64,000 nt of DNA from Lycorma delicatula (lineage: Eukaryota; Arthropoda; Insecta; Hemiptera; Fulgoridae): positions 198,784,034 to 198,848,033 of the forward strand of contig NC_134456.1 in the NCBI RefSeq assembly GCF_047948215.1. Reading direction: 5' to 3'. Under the pieces are notes generated by a model that was not told the origin of the DNA, ran no database searches, and was given only the letters and a program-made list of their open reading frames with translations. The translations under genes and the position numbers were made by a program. Positions 33,142-44,959 of the stretch are shown piece after piece. The first letter of the stretch is position 1, and each line of letters opens with the position of its first letter.

Positions 33142-34100
33142 TTTTTTTTGTTTCTGATTTAAACACCCCCTAAGGCAACCAGTCTGGCAATTAAACATTA
33201 CTCGGTCACCTCTGGGTGTCGTGGCAGCAGCCTGCCCTCCGTGTCTAGCCCCGTGTAGAGGCATCCCACCGGGGTCTCCCTAACATCATCAGTACACGCT
33301 GGCTTCCTCTTCTGGATAGCCAGCCCATCCCTCAGCTGGAGAGCTGCCCTTCCGGTCCCTAACATACGAAGCACCAGTTGTGCGTTTCGCACATCTCGTC
33401 TTTACCCCACGCGACTCATCCTCTCACACCTTGAGGATCCCCCATACCATCAGTGGGTAGCTCCGACCCCCACTCTTACATGTGGGTGGACCAGAACACC
33501 CTAGGCATGGGAGCTACCTCCCTAGCCCTAGACTTCGCCATGCTTCGTCGCAGGCTTCATTATTTTAGTAGAGCCCCTCAAGAAAGGAATACATCCCCTC
33601 ACCCCAAGACTACACAATAGTCCGCCTGTACCCCACACGCTGTAATCTGAGTCCTTCTTCCGCAGGATCACAGAAACCATTCTCGCAACCGTCTTCCATT
33701 GCTCGGCACCTCGTAGCATGTAGGCTACTGTGTTCTCCGCCGTGATCCGTCCTAGGCCTGCTCGTGCCTTGATCTCATCCAATCTGGGGCACTCATAAAA
33801 TGTGTGCTCCATAATATCCTCTAGTCCACAATAGATACAATTAGGGATTCCCTTCTCCGAAACCTGTAGAGGTAGGATCCGAATCCTCCGTGACCAGAGA
33901 GAAGCTGGCAGACGTAGTAATCAACGTCCTCATGCTTCCTCCCATCCACTCCTTCAGCCTTGGAATCATCCGACGGGTTCAAGCTCCTGTATTTGCGGTA
34001 TTTCACCTCTTATTGTCACTCCTAAAGTAGGAGGGCCGCAAAATCAGGTTGCAGAATTCCCTCATAGACTCGCTTCAACTGTAGAGCCCTCAGTCGAACT
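33142..34100 (-). mobile_element. R1-like LINE, 3' part with short poly(A)
   Basis: On the minus strand the C-terminal end of ORF2 (34006-33528) is followed by about 390 bases of relatively G+C-rich 3' UTR and an A8 tail (plus-strand T8 at 33142-33149). The UTR has GGGAGGTAGCTCCCA and AGGGAGACCCCGGTGGGA, resembling GGGAGGTAGCCC and AGGAGGGACCCCGTTGGGA in the LINE tail at 62731-63106. The 5' limit near 34100 is approximate and I found no target duplication. 5' truncation is the normal fate of such insertions. Confidence 0.75.
33528..34006 (-). pseudogene. R1-like LINE ORF2 C terminus (CCHC region)
   Basis: In element orientation the first frame reads DVDYYVCQLLSGHGGFGSYL. A neighbouring frame, after a shift near 33845, gives a CIYC-like pair, and MEHTFYECPRLDEIKARAG follows from 33812. 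Together these form the C-x2-C...H-x4-C zinc-finger region that closes ORF2 in R1-group elements. It continues TAENTVAYMLRGAEQWKTVA and KKDSDYSVWG to a stop at 33528. Upstream, TRRMIPRLKEWMGG in another frame belongs to the same protein. The order fits the end of the reverse-transcriptase polyprotein; polymerase motifs are not in this copy. Confidence 0.82.
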
Positions 34101-34109
34101 GATTCAAAA

Positions 34110-35395
34110 AAACTTTCTACGAAAACTGTAAATTTAGTGAAATTAATATTTATAAAATAGTATTTACTAGTAGTAATGCAACTAGATAATATAAAAAAGG
34201 TAGTTCAAGGGCAAATGGACAAACTTCAATCGTCTTAACGAAACAATTTTACCTCGATTCAAATCCACAAAAGCGTACAGTTAATTTTTAAAAGATTAAA
34301 CAATAAGCGCTTAATGTTATCTGTTTAATTATAATTTAGCCTTATAATTTCAGAGTTTCGTCTAGAGTTTCCGGGATCGGCAAATCCAAGTGATACAGAA
34401 TGCCTATCTGTTGTTAGATGGATGTTTAGGGTTCTCAACAATAAGTGGATTTATATTGACCTAACATTTACGCTGGGAAACAAAACATCGGTTACGAATA
34501 ACGTTCTGCACTTATCCTGCGTAAAAATAAACCGACTTATCAAGGGATTTTGAGCGGCCCCTGCCCAATTGTAGGCTTAAACTACTCACCTTCCACTCCT
34601 TTTCGTTGTCCTTGATCCTTCCATTTTGGGTTCTGTGGGTGATATCGGACCCTACCAAAATCTAAGTGGAGAAAACTGGACCTGTAAACCTGTACACTTA
34701 GCATAATTTGGTAACGGGGAGGGGTTATTGCCTTTGAACCGATTTAAGGGTTCTATTTTCTGTCCGGTAATTTAATGCCGGACCTTTTCATCCCGGTGTT
34801 CTGAGCCGGGCCTTTTAATAGATTTTGATTGCTTAAAAGCTTAAAGTGTGTTCCTAACGTTTTCCAAAATAAAAAATACGTGTCTTTGATAGTTGTGGAT
34901 CATTACAGAAGTACAAGCTCTATTCGGTCTAGAAGTGAAAAATATCTGATATATATTGAGGACAATCATAAAATGTTTCACTCTAATAAATTCCATTTTA
35001 TCACAGATGAAACTTGCTGGTACACTGGAGAACCTTACCACAGATTGGTTGCTTCTGATAAGTCTCTCTAAGAGGAAGTTCAGTTCAACAAGTTAAATTA
35101 TTTTTATTATTACTATTTTTAACAGAAAGATTTCTTTAAAAGTAAAATAGAAGAAATGCAATGGAAATTTTTTCTTATAATTCAGACCATCTGAAAAAAA
35201 TTTGAAGATTCATATTTTCTTTAAGAGCCACGTAACAAAATGAGAGTAATTTTAATTGTTACAAGAATATTAAATTAAATAAAAAAAACTATTATTCAGA
35301 TTCAACAGCGAAATTAATATAGGATATATAAAATAAAACCGTAGTTTGAGAATATCTGAACCATGTATGCATCATTCACATTTATAGTTTATTTA
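34110..35395. other. Unassigned DNA with a less AT-rich block (34350-34830)
   Basis: The block 34350-34830 has CCGGGAT, GCCGGACC and GAGCCGGGCC words and looks like retroelement or UTR sequence, but carries no recognisable protein motif. The 80-codon frame at 34829-35071 contains ITDETCWYTGEP, faintly like a transposase motif, without further support. Confidence 0.4.
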
Positions 35396-35860
35396 TTCCT
35401 TGTCAATTTGTCAAAAATATGCGAATAGGTTCTAGTAGATCGCAAAAGTTAAATAAATAATGGAATGAATGAATAACCAACCAACCGTACACAAAAAATA
35501 TAGCAATATAACTAGCATTTTCTATTCGGTTAGTGTCAGAAAGGGATTTCTGGTGAAAAAAATCAGTCAAAACCGATCTTTCTAAGGATTTAAGGAGGTG
35601 GGAATTTTGGTATAAAAACAAAAATAACATCATCCCCAATATCTAAAAAAAAATTTTCTTAAGATCCATAAATATTATTTTTACTTTTAAATTAATAATT
35701 TCGCTGAAGTAAGTTACTAAATACCATAAAATACAGATTTAACCTAACTATTAATCACTTACAATCCTTGTCAATTTGTCAACAATGGTCTAGTAAATCA
35801 CAAAAGTTAAATGAATGAGTAACCAACCGTTCAGAAAAAATATGGCAAAAGACCCTTATT
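35396..35860 (+). repeat. Local direct duplication, unit about 367 bp
   Basis: TCCTTGTCAATTTGTCAA at 35396-35413 and 35763-35781 starts two related segments. Both continue with TCTAGTA, CAAAAGTTAAAT, and AACCAACCGT. The first copy is longer by insertions. It looks like an old local duplication rather than a mobile element. Confidence 0.7.
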
Positions 35861-38800
35861 CCTTAAGAGGTGTTTTAAACTGATCTTAAAGAAAAGTTAA
35901 CAACTTAAAATTTTTGATTGCAAAAGAATAGTAAACTAAAGACTGATAAAAATATTAAGCAACGCGTATTTATTTAAATTAACTAAAAGTATAATTCATG
36001 ACAACTTTTTATACCCATAAAATTTGTTAAGTAAAAGAGTATATAAATGAACTATCGTAAGTCTCAATTATCACATTAAAAATCCCAGGTTAAATAAAAA
36101 AAATAACTAATAACTTGTTTACTATAACAAAAATAACGAGAAATAAAAGATTTTTCATATCTGCATGATTAAAAGTACATCTAACAAATTTAATATAACT
36201 AACGACGTACACGGCTATTACGTACAAGCCCTAAAACTATCAAAGAACAATGAATTTAAATAAATCATAAAAAACGTGTTAACAGATAAATTAAGAAAAA
36301 AATATCTAAAAAGGAAAAGTAAGTGCAGATCAAAGTAAAAAAGGGACATAAAAAATCATTTTTCAAAAGAAGTATGATGAAAATAATAGTAAATTTCAAT
36401 AAATATTTGAAAGAAAGTAAAATGAAAAACAATTAATTAAACGCAAAAAAAAACTTTAAGTACACTGTATGGGAACACTACCACGTAGTTACCATATATA
36501 ATCCACAAACAAAAAAGGGTAACATTATCAGAAGGAAATGCAGAACAACGTAACAATAATAATAGTAATGAGTTATCTCTACAGTTTCATTTGATAAACT
36601 CCAATTGAAAATTTAAGAATCTGGGATTTAAAAATTAATTTAAGCAAGAAAAATTAAAATGAACTTGAATATTTAAAGAAATTTTATAACAATTAACAAT
36701 TAAATTCAGAATAATTAAATTTAAACGAACAAATATTATTTAAATGCCATTTATTAAAAATGCTTTCTCAACATAAAAAATATAAAATAATATACTCGTA
36801 CAATAAACTTATATTAATTTTAAAAGTATATAAATGTTTGGAAGGATCAGAGATATACGCATTTTTATATTGTTATAAATGGAAACACGGTTTCCACAGT
36901 AAAAATTCTCACAATTATTTTTAACGGTTGAAAATATAGAAAATGCAAGAAACAATGAATTATGTGATAGTTATTGATTTGGTAGATTCTAAATTGCAAA
37001 TAACATCCAACTTGGACTAAAATTTATCGACTGCCAAAGCACTCAATACAATCAAAAGAGAAATATTTTCTTGAAAATTAAATACGCTTTTACAAATATT
37101 TTTTTCGAAAAAATTCTTAATCATATTTTTTCTGAATGTGACCTAACTAGACGTACTTGAATGCAACATTTTAAATTTCTTGGTATGTCATGTGAGGATT
37201 CAATAAACCGCAAACGAAATAGAATATTAAAATTTATAAAGGGCTTGACTACGAAAAATTAAACATAAAAGTCGGTCTTTATTAAATTATATAATCGAAA
37301 TTTAATTCATATAACATCCGGTCTTCTTTTCTCATTAATAATTTAGGTAAATTCTCTTAACAACTTCCGGCGATTCAATTTAAAGTTAATAATTCATATT
37401 CATTTTCATATATTTATTTATTAAATGATAGTCCAATATATTTAAATTTAGGATTATTTATAATGAATTACGCATCTAAGAAATATTTATAACCATAATT
37501 TTCACACCTAATATTTTTAAATCATTTATATACATATATAGAGTAATGCCTGATCCTCTGTAAAATCTGATAGTTTGCTTAATTCCCGATCCCAGCCGAA
37601 TAAAGATAATACAATGCTTATTATTGTTAGCAGACTTAACTTTTGCTTTGTACATCACATACTAAATACTTTTTAACGTTAATGAAGCGTAATGCGGAGT
37701 ATTCATACACTCATGTATAAATAACGTTTTATAAAAAGATCCTTTATTAAAAATAATTACCATATTTGTTTTGTTGGACATTTATTACGCGCTAACTGCA
37801 TTAAAACTTGAAGTAAACCATTTCCCTTTATAAGGAATATATTGTTTCAATACAGTTACCTAATGTATAAATTTATCGTTTTTCATTAGTCCGAAATAGG
37901 TTAATATAGACAGGTTTTACTTTATTGTGAAACATGTTTTTCTAGGGTTTTTATTAGATATTCAACTCGATGAATTTTAACGGTATGATTCTGCTTGTTG
38001 CTTAAAAAAATGGCATCTATTATCCACTTCGCTGGTACCGTGTGTCGTTCGCTAATCAACTGATATCTTTGAAATGAAAATCGGTACGGTCGTTGTTGAG
38101 TTAAAGGGGTACAAAAAGACAGAACAACATTACATGCTTGTATTTATATTCATTCAATTTGAAAATTAAATTTAAAAAAAAGAATACGTAGGTAGCTAAC
38201 TGTATTAGCAATAATAATTATAAATGTTTAGTACAAATGTTTATTAGTATAAATACTAAACAAAATGCTTAGTAGTATAAATAAGTTACGACGGATTAAA
38301 GAATGAAACGCATCATCGATTAACTGACAATGTATTTAATCACAGTTAATGTATCAGCATGTCACGGTAATTCATCGGGCCAAAACAATTAAGCTACGTT
38401 TTTCAATCAGACTGAAGTAAAAAATAGATTAGTGAAATAAACTAATACATTAGAACCGTATACACGCCTATAATAATGAATTATAAATTAAGACTGTTTG
38501 GATATAAATCTTAATTTTTTTTTAATATTACGATCATTAATAAATTTCAACAGTATGTACAGAATTTATAGTAAACATCGTTTAATTTTGGTGTTTAACG
38601 GGAATCGTTTATTAAACACTTTATATTTGCTTCATATCTTTTCCAGAACTCTATACCCTAAACATTTCATGTATTACAAAACAGTCAGGTTGTAAATTAA
38701 GGTTTATGTTATACAAAGAGGACAAGCCTCAAATCTTGTTGACAGATGATTGTTCATCAGAACAGACCACTTTTATTCTGTTAATTATTATTAAATATAA

Positions 38801-38865
38801 AGTCGGCTTTATCAATCGTTAGTCGGTAAGAAATACTTCTAAGTTAAAATAAAATCCCCACAACA
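35861..38865. other. AT-rich non-coding DNA
   Basis: No gene, RNA gene or repeat structure recognised over about 3 kb. The minus-strand frame at 37476-37658 contains MYINDL, which can occur in reverse transcriptases, but nothing else supports that. Confidence 0.5.
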
Positions 38866-38869
38866 CATG

Positions 38870-38975
38870 TTCGAAGTACTTCCCAAGTGCAGGCTAGGGC
38901 TTAGTACGGAATACTTCGAAATCAGCTGATTTGCGAAGACGCATTCACCACTAGATCAACCCGGTAGGTTAGCGA
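38870..38975 (-). mobile_element. tRNA-derived SINE head
   Basis: On the minus strand the sequence reads CCGGGTTGATCTAGTGGTG, then AATGCGTCTTC and AAATCAGCTGATTTCGAAGT. The GATCTAGTGGTGAATGCG part is an A box. The block with AATCAGCTGATT is characteristic of a tRNA-derived SINE that I recall from hemipteran insects. The expected B box is degenerate or lost. The end near 38870 is approximate. Confidence 0.65.
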
Positions 38976-39151
38976 CCGTACTTAAAAATAAATAAATATA
39001 CTATTCTGAACATAATTTATATATTCGTATAAGAAATTTAAGCATAACTGCTTAAGATTCCCCTCCCTGTTACCTTGTAAGCTTTTTTCTTATACGATCT
39101 TTTTTTTTAAATATTGGAAAAATAAAATGAAGGCGGTACTATTCGTTTGTA

Positions 39152-39205
39152 CCAGAACGGAAAGAAATCATATATATATATGATCTATTGATATTATATG
39201 ATATA

Positions 39206-39254
<49 letters not shown>

Positions 39255-39269
39255 CTCTTTTCGTTCTGG
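39152..39269. repeat. Imperfect palindrome with (TA)n core
   Basis: CCAGAACGGAAAGAAATCAT (39152-39171) is the inverse of the segment ending at 39269 (read inward CCAGAACGAAAAGAGATCAT). The arms carry on into TA repeats on both sides, with a (TA)n tract at 39213-39251. A 118-base unit, able to fold into a cruciform. Confidence 0.85.
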
Positions 39270-39303
39270 ATATATTCGATTTTTTGGAGAATATTCAAAT
39301 AAT

Positions 39304-39325
39304 TATATATATATATATATATATT
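39304..39325. repeat. (TA)n microsatellite
   Basis: Alternating AT of about 21 bases close to the palindrome at 39152-39269. Confidence 0.9.
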
Positions 39326-39329
39326 CTCT

Positions 39330-41930
39330 GATAAAACTAAAGATAAATTTTTTTTAATAAAATCCGAATATTCTTTGACAGTAGCAAACGAATTTTTGTT
39401 TTAACCGGACGTTACCCTATGACCCATAATCTAATACAGATTTAATATGAATTTTATAACAAATTAACAAGCAGTGGGTTGGTCAATCTATTAGTCCTAA
39501 AGAATGTTGTAGACAGTTCCGATGAACTCTCCATTAACCTTAGTTTTTAGTTATAGTTAATTAACCCTAATACTCGCATCCTACTGATGTGAAATCACCT
39601 GATCGGTGCAAGATTTCCACCATCGTTTAAATATTAAACATCGGTGAAGCAGTTGTCGCAATAGTGATGGTGTTAAAAAAATAAGCGACCGGTAAAATCC
39701 GAGTGTTATTGCAATCGATTATATAAATCTAAACTGTAAAAATTCATCAAAAAAATTATGAAACGGTCTAAACAAAATACTTACAAAAGAAATGAAACCG
39801 AAATGCATCTCGAAATCGATATGTCCTATCATATAAATCGTCATATCAGCAATCAAATTTTTATAATAATTAACTGCACCGGGCTATTAATGATACGAAC
39901 CTTTTGTTTACTGATCTAGACTTCGTAGAGTAGTTAATAATTATCATATTTCAAAAATATTTAAAATGAATTTATTAAAAAGATTCATACACCTAAAATA
40001 AATCAGCCGATTTCAATAACAGTATACTGCTAATATTTTTACCATACATTCTATATGGAAATCCTTGGTTCGATTCCCAGCGCGTGAATGAACATTAAAA
40101 ATCAACTCCATCTGTAATAAGCCCGATTTACAGATAGAAAAGATCATTAGGCTTGCTATGCTGATAAATGTACTCTATTTATTAGGTTTCCTTACAAAAT
40201 GGAATCTAGTAGGAATGGAGCGTAAATTTCTGAATATCCAGTATAAAAGGTAAAGAGTTAAAAATTGTACATAACAAAGACTATTGATTTAAGTATGATG
40301 CGTAAGATCTATTAATCTTTATAATTAAATATAAAAACATCGGTATTTACTAGAAATACATTTTCTTTTTTAGTTTACCGTTTATTTAATATCAACTCGG
40401 TAAACCCTGACATCTTTACATATTAATTCTTCCGACGTCTGTTAATTTTACAAATAAAAAATAATCAAGGTTACTTCCTCTATTAAATTTAATATTAACA
40501 GAAACCTTGAAAATTTCTCGATATTCATTTCATAAATAAAATTCTACAGCGCAAAATATTAATAAATAATTTATGCATCGAAGTTTAATACAAACATCGA
40601 GCAGATGAAATTACAGTTAACAATTTATTCTATTCATAACGTAAATGGTTCACTGATTTTAAACAATAAAAGGATGGGTGTTCAATACACTCTCATCACG
40701 ACTGAAGATAGAGTTTTTTTAAATTATATGATAAATTACCTATACTAGCCGCACTGTACTTATTTATTTGCAAATGAATTTCAAAATAAATAAATCGCTT
40801 CAAATTAACCGTACAAAATTTTGTGACCTTATTTATTACTCAATCACACATTTCAATTAATCCAATTTATCTTCAAAAAAACTGTTGAATAAACAAATTT
40901 TTTTTAATTATCCTTATTCGATTTATGCCTTTCTAAAACGTGAAAAAAATGTTTAAAAACATGACCTATTTAACTAATCTTTTCTCACTGTCCCAGTCCA
41001 AATTTAAGCAGGGACAATAACAAAATCAGTAATGGTTGTTAAAATATATATATATAAATCCAGAGTAAAATCATTTTAGTAAAATGTGTACGAAAATATA
41101 CTACTTATTATAACCAAAACTCACTATTATTACTGACGCAGCTGAAATATTTTTTTAAAATTATAAATAAAAACGTAAATAACAAACGAATACTGGATAA
41201 TCTAGAAACGAAGGAAAGAAAAGTCATTATAAAAATATTACGTCCAACATTCCAAAAAAATATAAACTTAAACTAATTCCCAATAAAGATAAAAAGAATT
41301 ATTCATCCGAATAACAACAAATTCACAAAACAAAATTTTGAATTCCTCAATTCTAGAAAAACAAAGAGCAAATAAATCAAAAAGATCTAACAGAACTTAA
41401 GCATAACAGATGGAACCATTAGACAGAAACAAACTAAGGAAAACATGAAAAAATAAAAAACAACGAAATCTTTTCGCCTTGACCGAAAGAATTAAATTTT
41501 ATTGATAAAAAAATAAAAGAAGCCAGAATGCGTCAGAAGTAACTGATTTAACGTACTCTTAAGGAGGGTGATTCGGGAAAAACAAAACGAATTTTAATAT
41601 TTCGCGCAAGTTCAGAACATTATAACGAAAGAAAATAATTGGTCAGCGACTTGGTCCATAAAAACAGGTTTGATACGTTACAGTATTTTTTCCGATTACT
41701 TTTAGTTTCTGTACAAACTTTCTTACTCCGTTTATCAAAACGAGCGTCCCACTTTTTTTAATTTTTAAAAATAATTACTTCTTAAAAAATGGTTAACCAG
41801 AATACCACTGATCCAAAAATATCCTTACTGGACTAGAGAAACGAGAAAAGATTAAGTTATTAAACATTTAATATATTTTAAAACGAATTTTTTCCGTTAC
41901 ACATCTAGCCGACTTAGGTAAAAGGTAATA
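39330..41930. other. AT-rich DNA with a solitary B-box-like site
   Basis: No gene. GGTTCGATTCC at 40067-40077 is a perfect RNA polymerase III B-box match, followed by CAGCGCGTGAATG, probably a SINE scar, but no A box lies upstream at tRNA spacing. Near 41565, GGGTGATTCGGG recalls transposon termini of the DUF4817 group without a partner. Confidence 0.5.
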
Positions 41931-41938
41931 AATAAATA

Positions 41939-42778
41939 CTGTAAAATCTCCTTATTCGCGGGAGTTAGAGACCGTAAAAATATCGCGAATAAAGAACGGA
42001 ACTAATACTGATTTAAGGAAGAATGGTTAGGTTCTATGTAAAATGAAAAAAAAATCATCCGTACTTATTTGGGCAAAGTTACTGATGAAATAGAGACGGC
42101 AACATTCATAATAAGCAGTGGTAAGCAATAGGTACACTACACAAAAAATATTTAACAAAATACAATATATTTCCTACTTTAATCGTAAGCACTTACCGAA
42201 CTGTTTGATTTAAACATTTTCTACAGTATGTATTGTATTAGAAAACGGTATTACATATTCAAATCATACCCTGTAATAACCTTAAAAAGTCAAGAACAGC
42301 ACTACAGTTGTACGTGCTACGTACGTACAGTACTGCGTACTAAATTTAAAATTACTGTAAAGGAAATTTACAAAACTAATCTAGAATATTTTAGATTGCA
42401 GTTAGAAAAATTTGTAATTTTTCCTTGTTTCGCTCTTTTTAAATCCGTTTGAAGTTCTGTGTATTCTTGTACGGCTTCTTCAATTTTGCGCTTAAAGATT
42501 AAGATTCGATTCAAATATGGATTAGCATCTATAAAAAACTGGATAAGATCATCAGATAGTTTAACGCCTAAGGTAGGCGTTTTGAAATTTAACTGTTTTC
42601 CAGGGGTCGAATCTTCTACCTCTTCACGTTCATACTCTACCCGCGCCATTAAATCTTTTAATATTTTTATTTTGTAATCTCACTACATAATGTAATATAT
42701 GCGAATACGGAAAATTTTAGCCGCGAATATAGAAAAGATATCGCAAAATATTGTATCGCGAATAAGGAGATTGCACTG
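41939..42778 (-). mobile_element. pogo/Tigger-like non-autonomous element
   Basis: Left end CTGTAAAATCTCCTTATTCG after TA (41937-41938). Right end read inward CAGTGCAATCTCCTTATTCG, followed by TA (42779-42780). TTCGCG words recur just inside both ends (for example ATCGCGAATAAAG and TATCGCAAAATATTG). TA target duplication and CAG...-type ends fit the pogo/Tigger branch of Tc1/mariner. At 840 bases it is an internal-deletion derivative. It retains one open frame on the minus strand. Confidence 0.82.
42368..42649 (-). CDS. Open frame in pogo-like element, probable transposase C-terminal tail
   Basis: A 93-codon frame begins at an ATG about 130 bases inside the right terminus: MARVEYEREEVEDSTPGKQ, then DDLIQFFIDANPYLNRIL and FKRKIEEAVQEYTELQ. 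It is uninterrupted, with an acidic N terminus and a charged helix likely to form a coiled coil. It ends soon after KRAKQGKITNF. An acidic segment, a helical pair and a short K-Q-x-x-I-T-x-F tail are how some pogo/Tigger transposases end, so I read it as the surviving C terminus of that protein. The DNA-binding and DDE parts are absent. Alternatively it is a captured host exon. Expression is unknown. Confidence 0.5.
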   Translation of the reverse strand: MARVEYEREEVEDSTPGKQLNFKTPTLGVKLSDDLIQFFIDANPYLNRILIFKRKIEEAVQEYTELQTDLKRAKQGKITNFSNCNLKYSRLVL

Positions 42779-42789
42779 TACTTCAGTTT

Positions 42790-44260
42790 TATTTTCAATT
42801 ATTTTGAAATGTGTCGGTAATAAAATTAGATTGTGCGCGATTAGGCCTCAATTTTTTATTCTTATTATAAAACAATAAGGCGGTAAACGTTTCGGCAAAG
42901 ATAATAAACGAGAAGGTACAATTTACATATAACCAATCTACAAAAGCTTTAAAATTATTCTCGGTAGTCTGTGTTACTAGATTTACAGATGATTCATTTT
43001 AATATATATTTCACGAAAATGGACGAAGCATAATCTCACAAACAAATGATTTAACATACCGTCCGATCATGTAATTATTCTCCTGGAATAATCGGATGTA
43101 AAAATTCTATTTAAATAAAATGTTCATACGACTTATTAAACTTGTAATTGGTACTTAATTTACAATAACTTTTGCAGTAAGCAAAAGCAAACGGAATAAA
43201 GTTAACTATCAAACACGGTAATGCAAACGTAGATATATAGATCGTGCAAAATAAATAGATTGAATAAGTAATACGATAATAAAAATAAATAATACAAAAA
43301 ATGAAAACATAAATCGAAATCGATTGAAAAAATATTATATTTACTGAAACCTACAAATTCTAAAGTTTATTTCAACAATTTTATTAAAATCATCTAATAA
43401 CGGCAACCTGAAATACATAAGGCCGAACGATATTAACAATACTCGTGGCCTTTATTAAGTGGATAGCTGTGAACCTCGACCGTCAAAGCCAAGTTACATC
43501 TTTGGATTAGACACAACAATAAGCAGTGGGGGTGTGATGAGCGTGGCTTACGGCTTCTCTTTTTCAAGTGTGTGTTATGTATACGATAAAAGAAAGAGAA
43601 CGAATGTGTTGGTAAAGATAAGCATTCCACAGCGGTGACAGATAGAGCCAACATTTATACGCGTACAAGGGTTATTTCTGGGTCGGTAGTCCCAGCTTTT
43701 TTGCCAAGGGATAATTCAAAGATTTCTGCTGCAGTAAAATATTAAAGGGATCTTAAACTCGGATAGCAAATACATCTGAAGAAATTTTAATACGCAATAC
43801 TGCGATAATTTAGTACGGTAAAATAAAATTTATTATGAATACTAAATACCCTCGGTTAATTAAACGGATAAACTACACTTTTATATAACAGAAACAAATT
43901 TATATAAAGCAAACAACAGTTTTATAACCTAACCGAAAATATTTATTAACTCTACTACATAAATAAACTTTATACAAATTTTTTTTTCAGATTCAAGGAT
44001 AACGGATGACTAAGGAAATTAACTATACTACTAAAATTGTAGACGCGTACTTTTATAATCACCTCGAATTTCTAAATATAATTTTGCATAAAAAAATTAC
44101 AATAAAAAAATATTTACTCGATAATAATTCTGAAAATGTTTCCGCCTTATATTAATACAGATATGGAAAAGTTCTATTCGCATATAAACAAAAAGATTTA
44201 ATGCTAATAGGAATTTCTATTTGTATTATACATTTCATTATTTTTAACTCGTATTTAAAA
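42790..44260. other. AT-rich DNA with a unique less AT-rich block
   Basis: The block 43430-43725 has a clearly higher G+C content, with short minus-strand frames (43433-43654) lacking any known motif. It could be an exon, UTR or old insertion. The rest is featureless. Confidence 0.4.
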
Positions 44261-44264
44261 GCGG

Positions 44265-44345
44265 AAAAATTTCTAGATATCACATGTAAATACAATAAAA
44301 TAAAATTTAGTTTAATATATTTACATGTGATTTCTAGAAATTTTT
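44265..44345. repeat. 28-bp near-perfect hairpin
   Basis: Arms 44265-44292 and 44318-44345 are reverse complements at 27 of 28 positions (TTTCTAGATATCACATGTAA against TTTCTAGAAATCACATGTAA), with a 25-base loop. The 44201-44395 open frame crosses it and is not supported as a gene. Confidence 0.88.
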
Positions 44346-44955
44346 TTAAAAGAATAATTTACGTTAAGTACCGTAAACACAATGGTTGTAGGTGACCCGA
44401 GATGAATCACAAATCACTCTTGAAAATAACATACATCATTCTCAAGAATAACAAACATCCCATCTCAAGCTTATTAAAAAAATGAGTTGCTAAGACACGG
44501 TGGTTTCCCATTTTTTTCCGTTTTTTTTTTTTGTCAGTAAACTATTTATGGTTCAAGCCCACTGAAATCCATCCCTAAAAGTGACATCATCATTCTAATC
44601 ACGGCAGCTATATTTCCAATTCTATTTCTAAATCTTACTCATGACTATATAGGTATATAGTAAACATTATTAATTTCAGAGAAAGCAACCCTGATTAGTA
44701 TCTCTTTCATCTCAGGTGCTTTTCACGTGTCACGGCCACAAAAAAACTAGGGCAGATAATGAAAATCAGTCTTCTAAATCCAAGAAACAGTAAAATGTCT
44801 CAAAAATTCTATTTATAATGTAATAAATCTAACAGCATTTTCTGATACATATGAAAAATAATTAATTAAATCGGAAATAAAATATTAAAAATAATCATCG
44901 TTGATCAAAGATTTATAATTATGTTATTTTCAATAAAACGGTTTAATTCATTCTC
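44346..44955. other. Unassigned DNA downstream of the hAT remnant
   Basis: Relative to the minus-strand hAT pseudogene this lies downstream and may contain further decayed transposase, but I could not align it. No 3' terminal repeat of the hAT element was found. Confidence 0.4.
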
Positions 44956-44959
44956 CCTT

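Noticed and set aside
34829..35071. 80-codon frame with ITDETCW, resembling a transposase GDETW motif
   Set aside because: No flanking helix-turn-helix, second acidic motif or terminal repeats; resemblance is a few residues only.
37476..37658. Frame with MYINDL, resembling reverse transcriptase
   Set aside because: No YxDD box or other conserved block; AT-rich chance frame.
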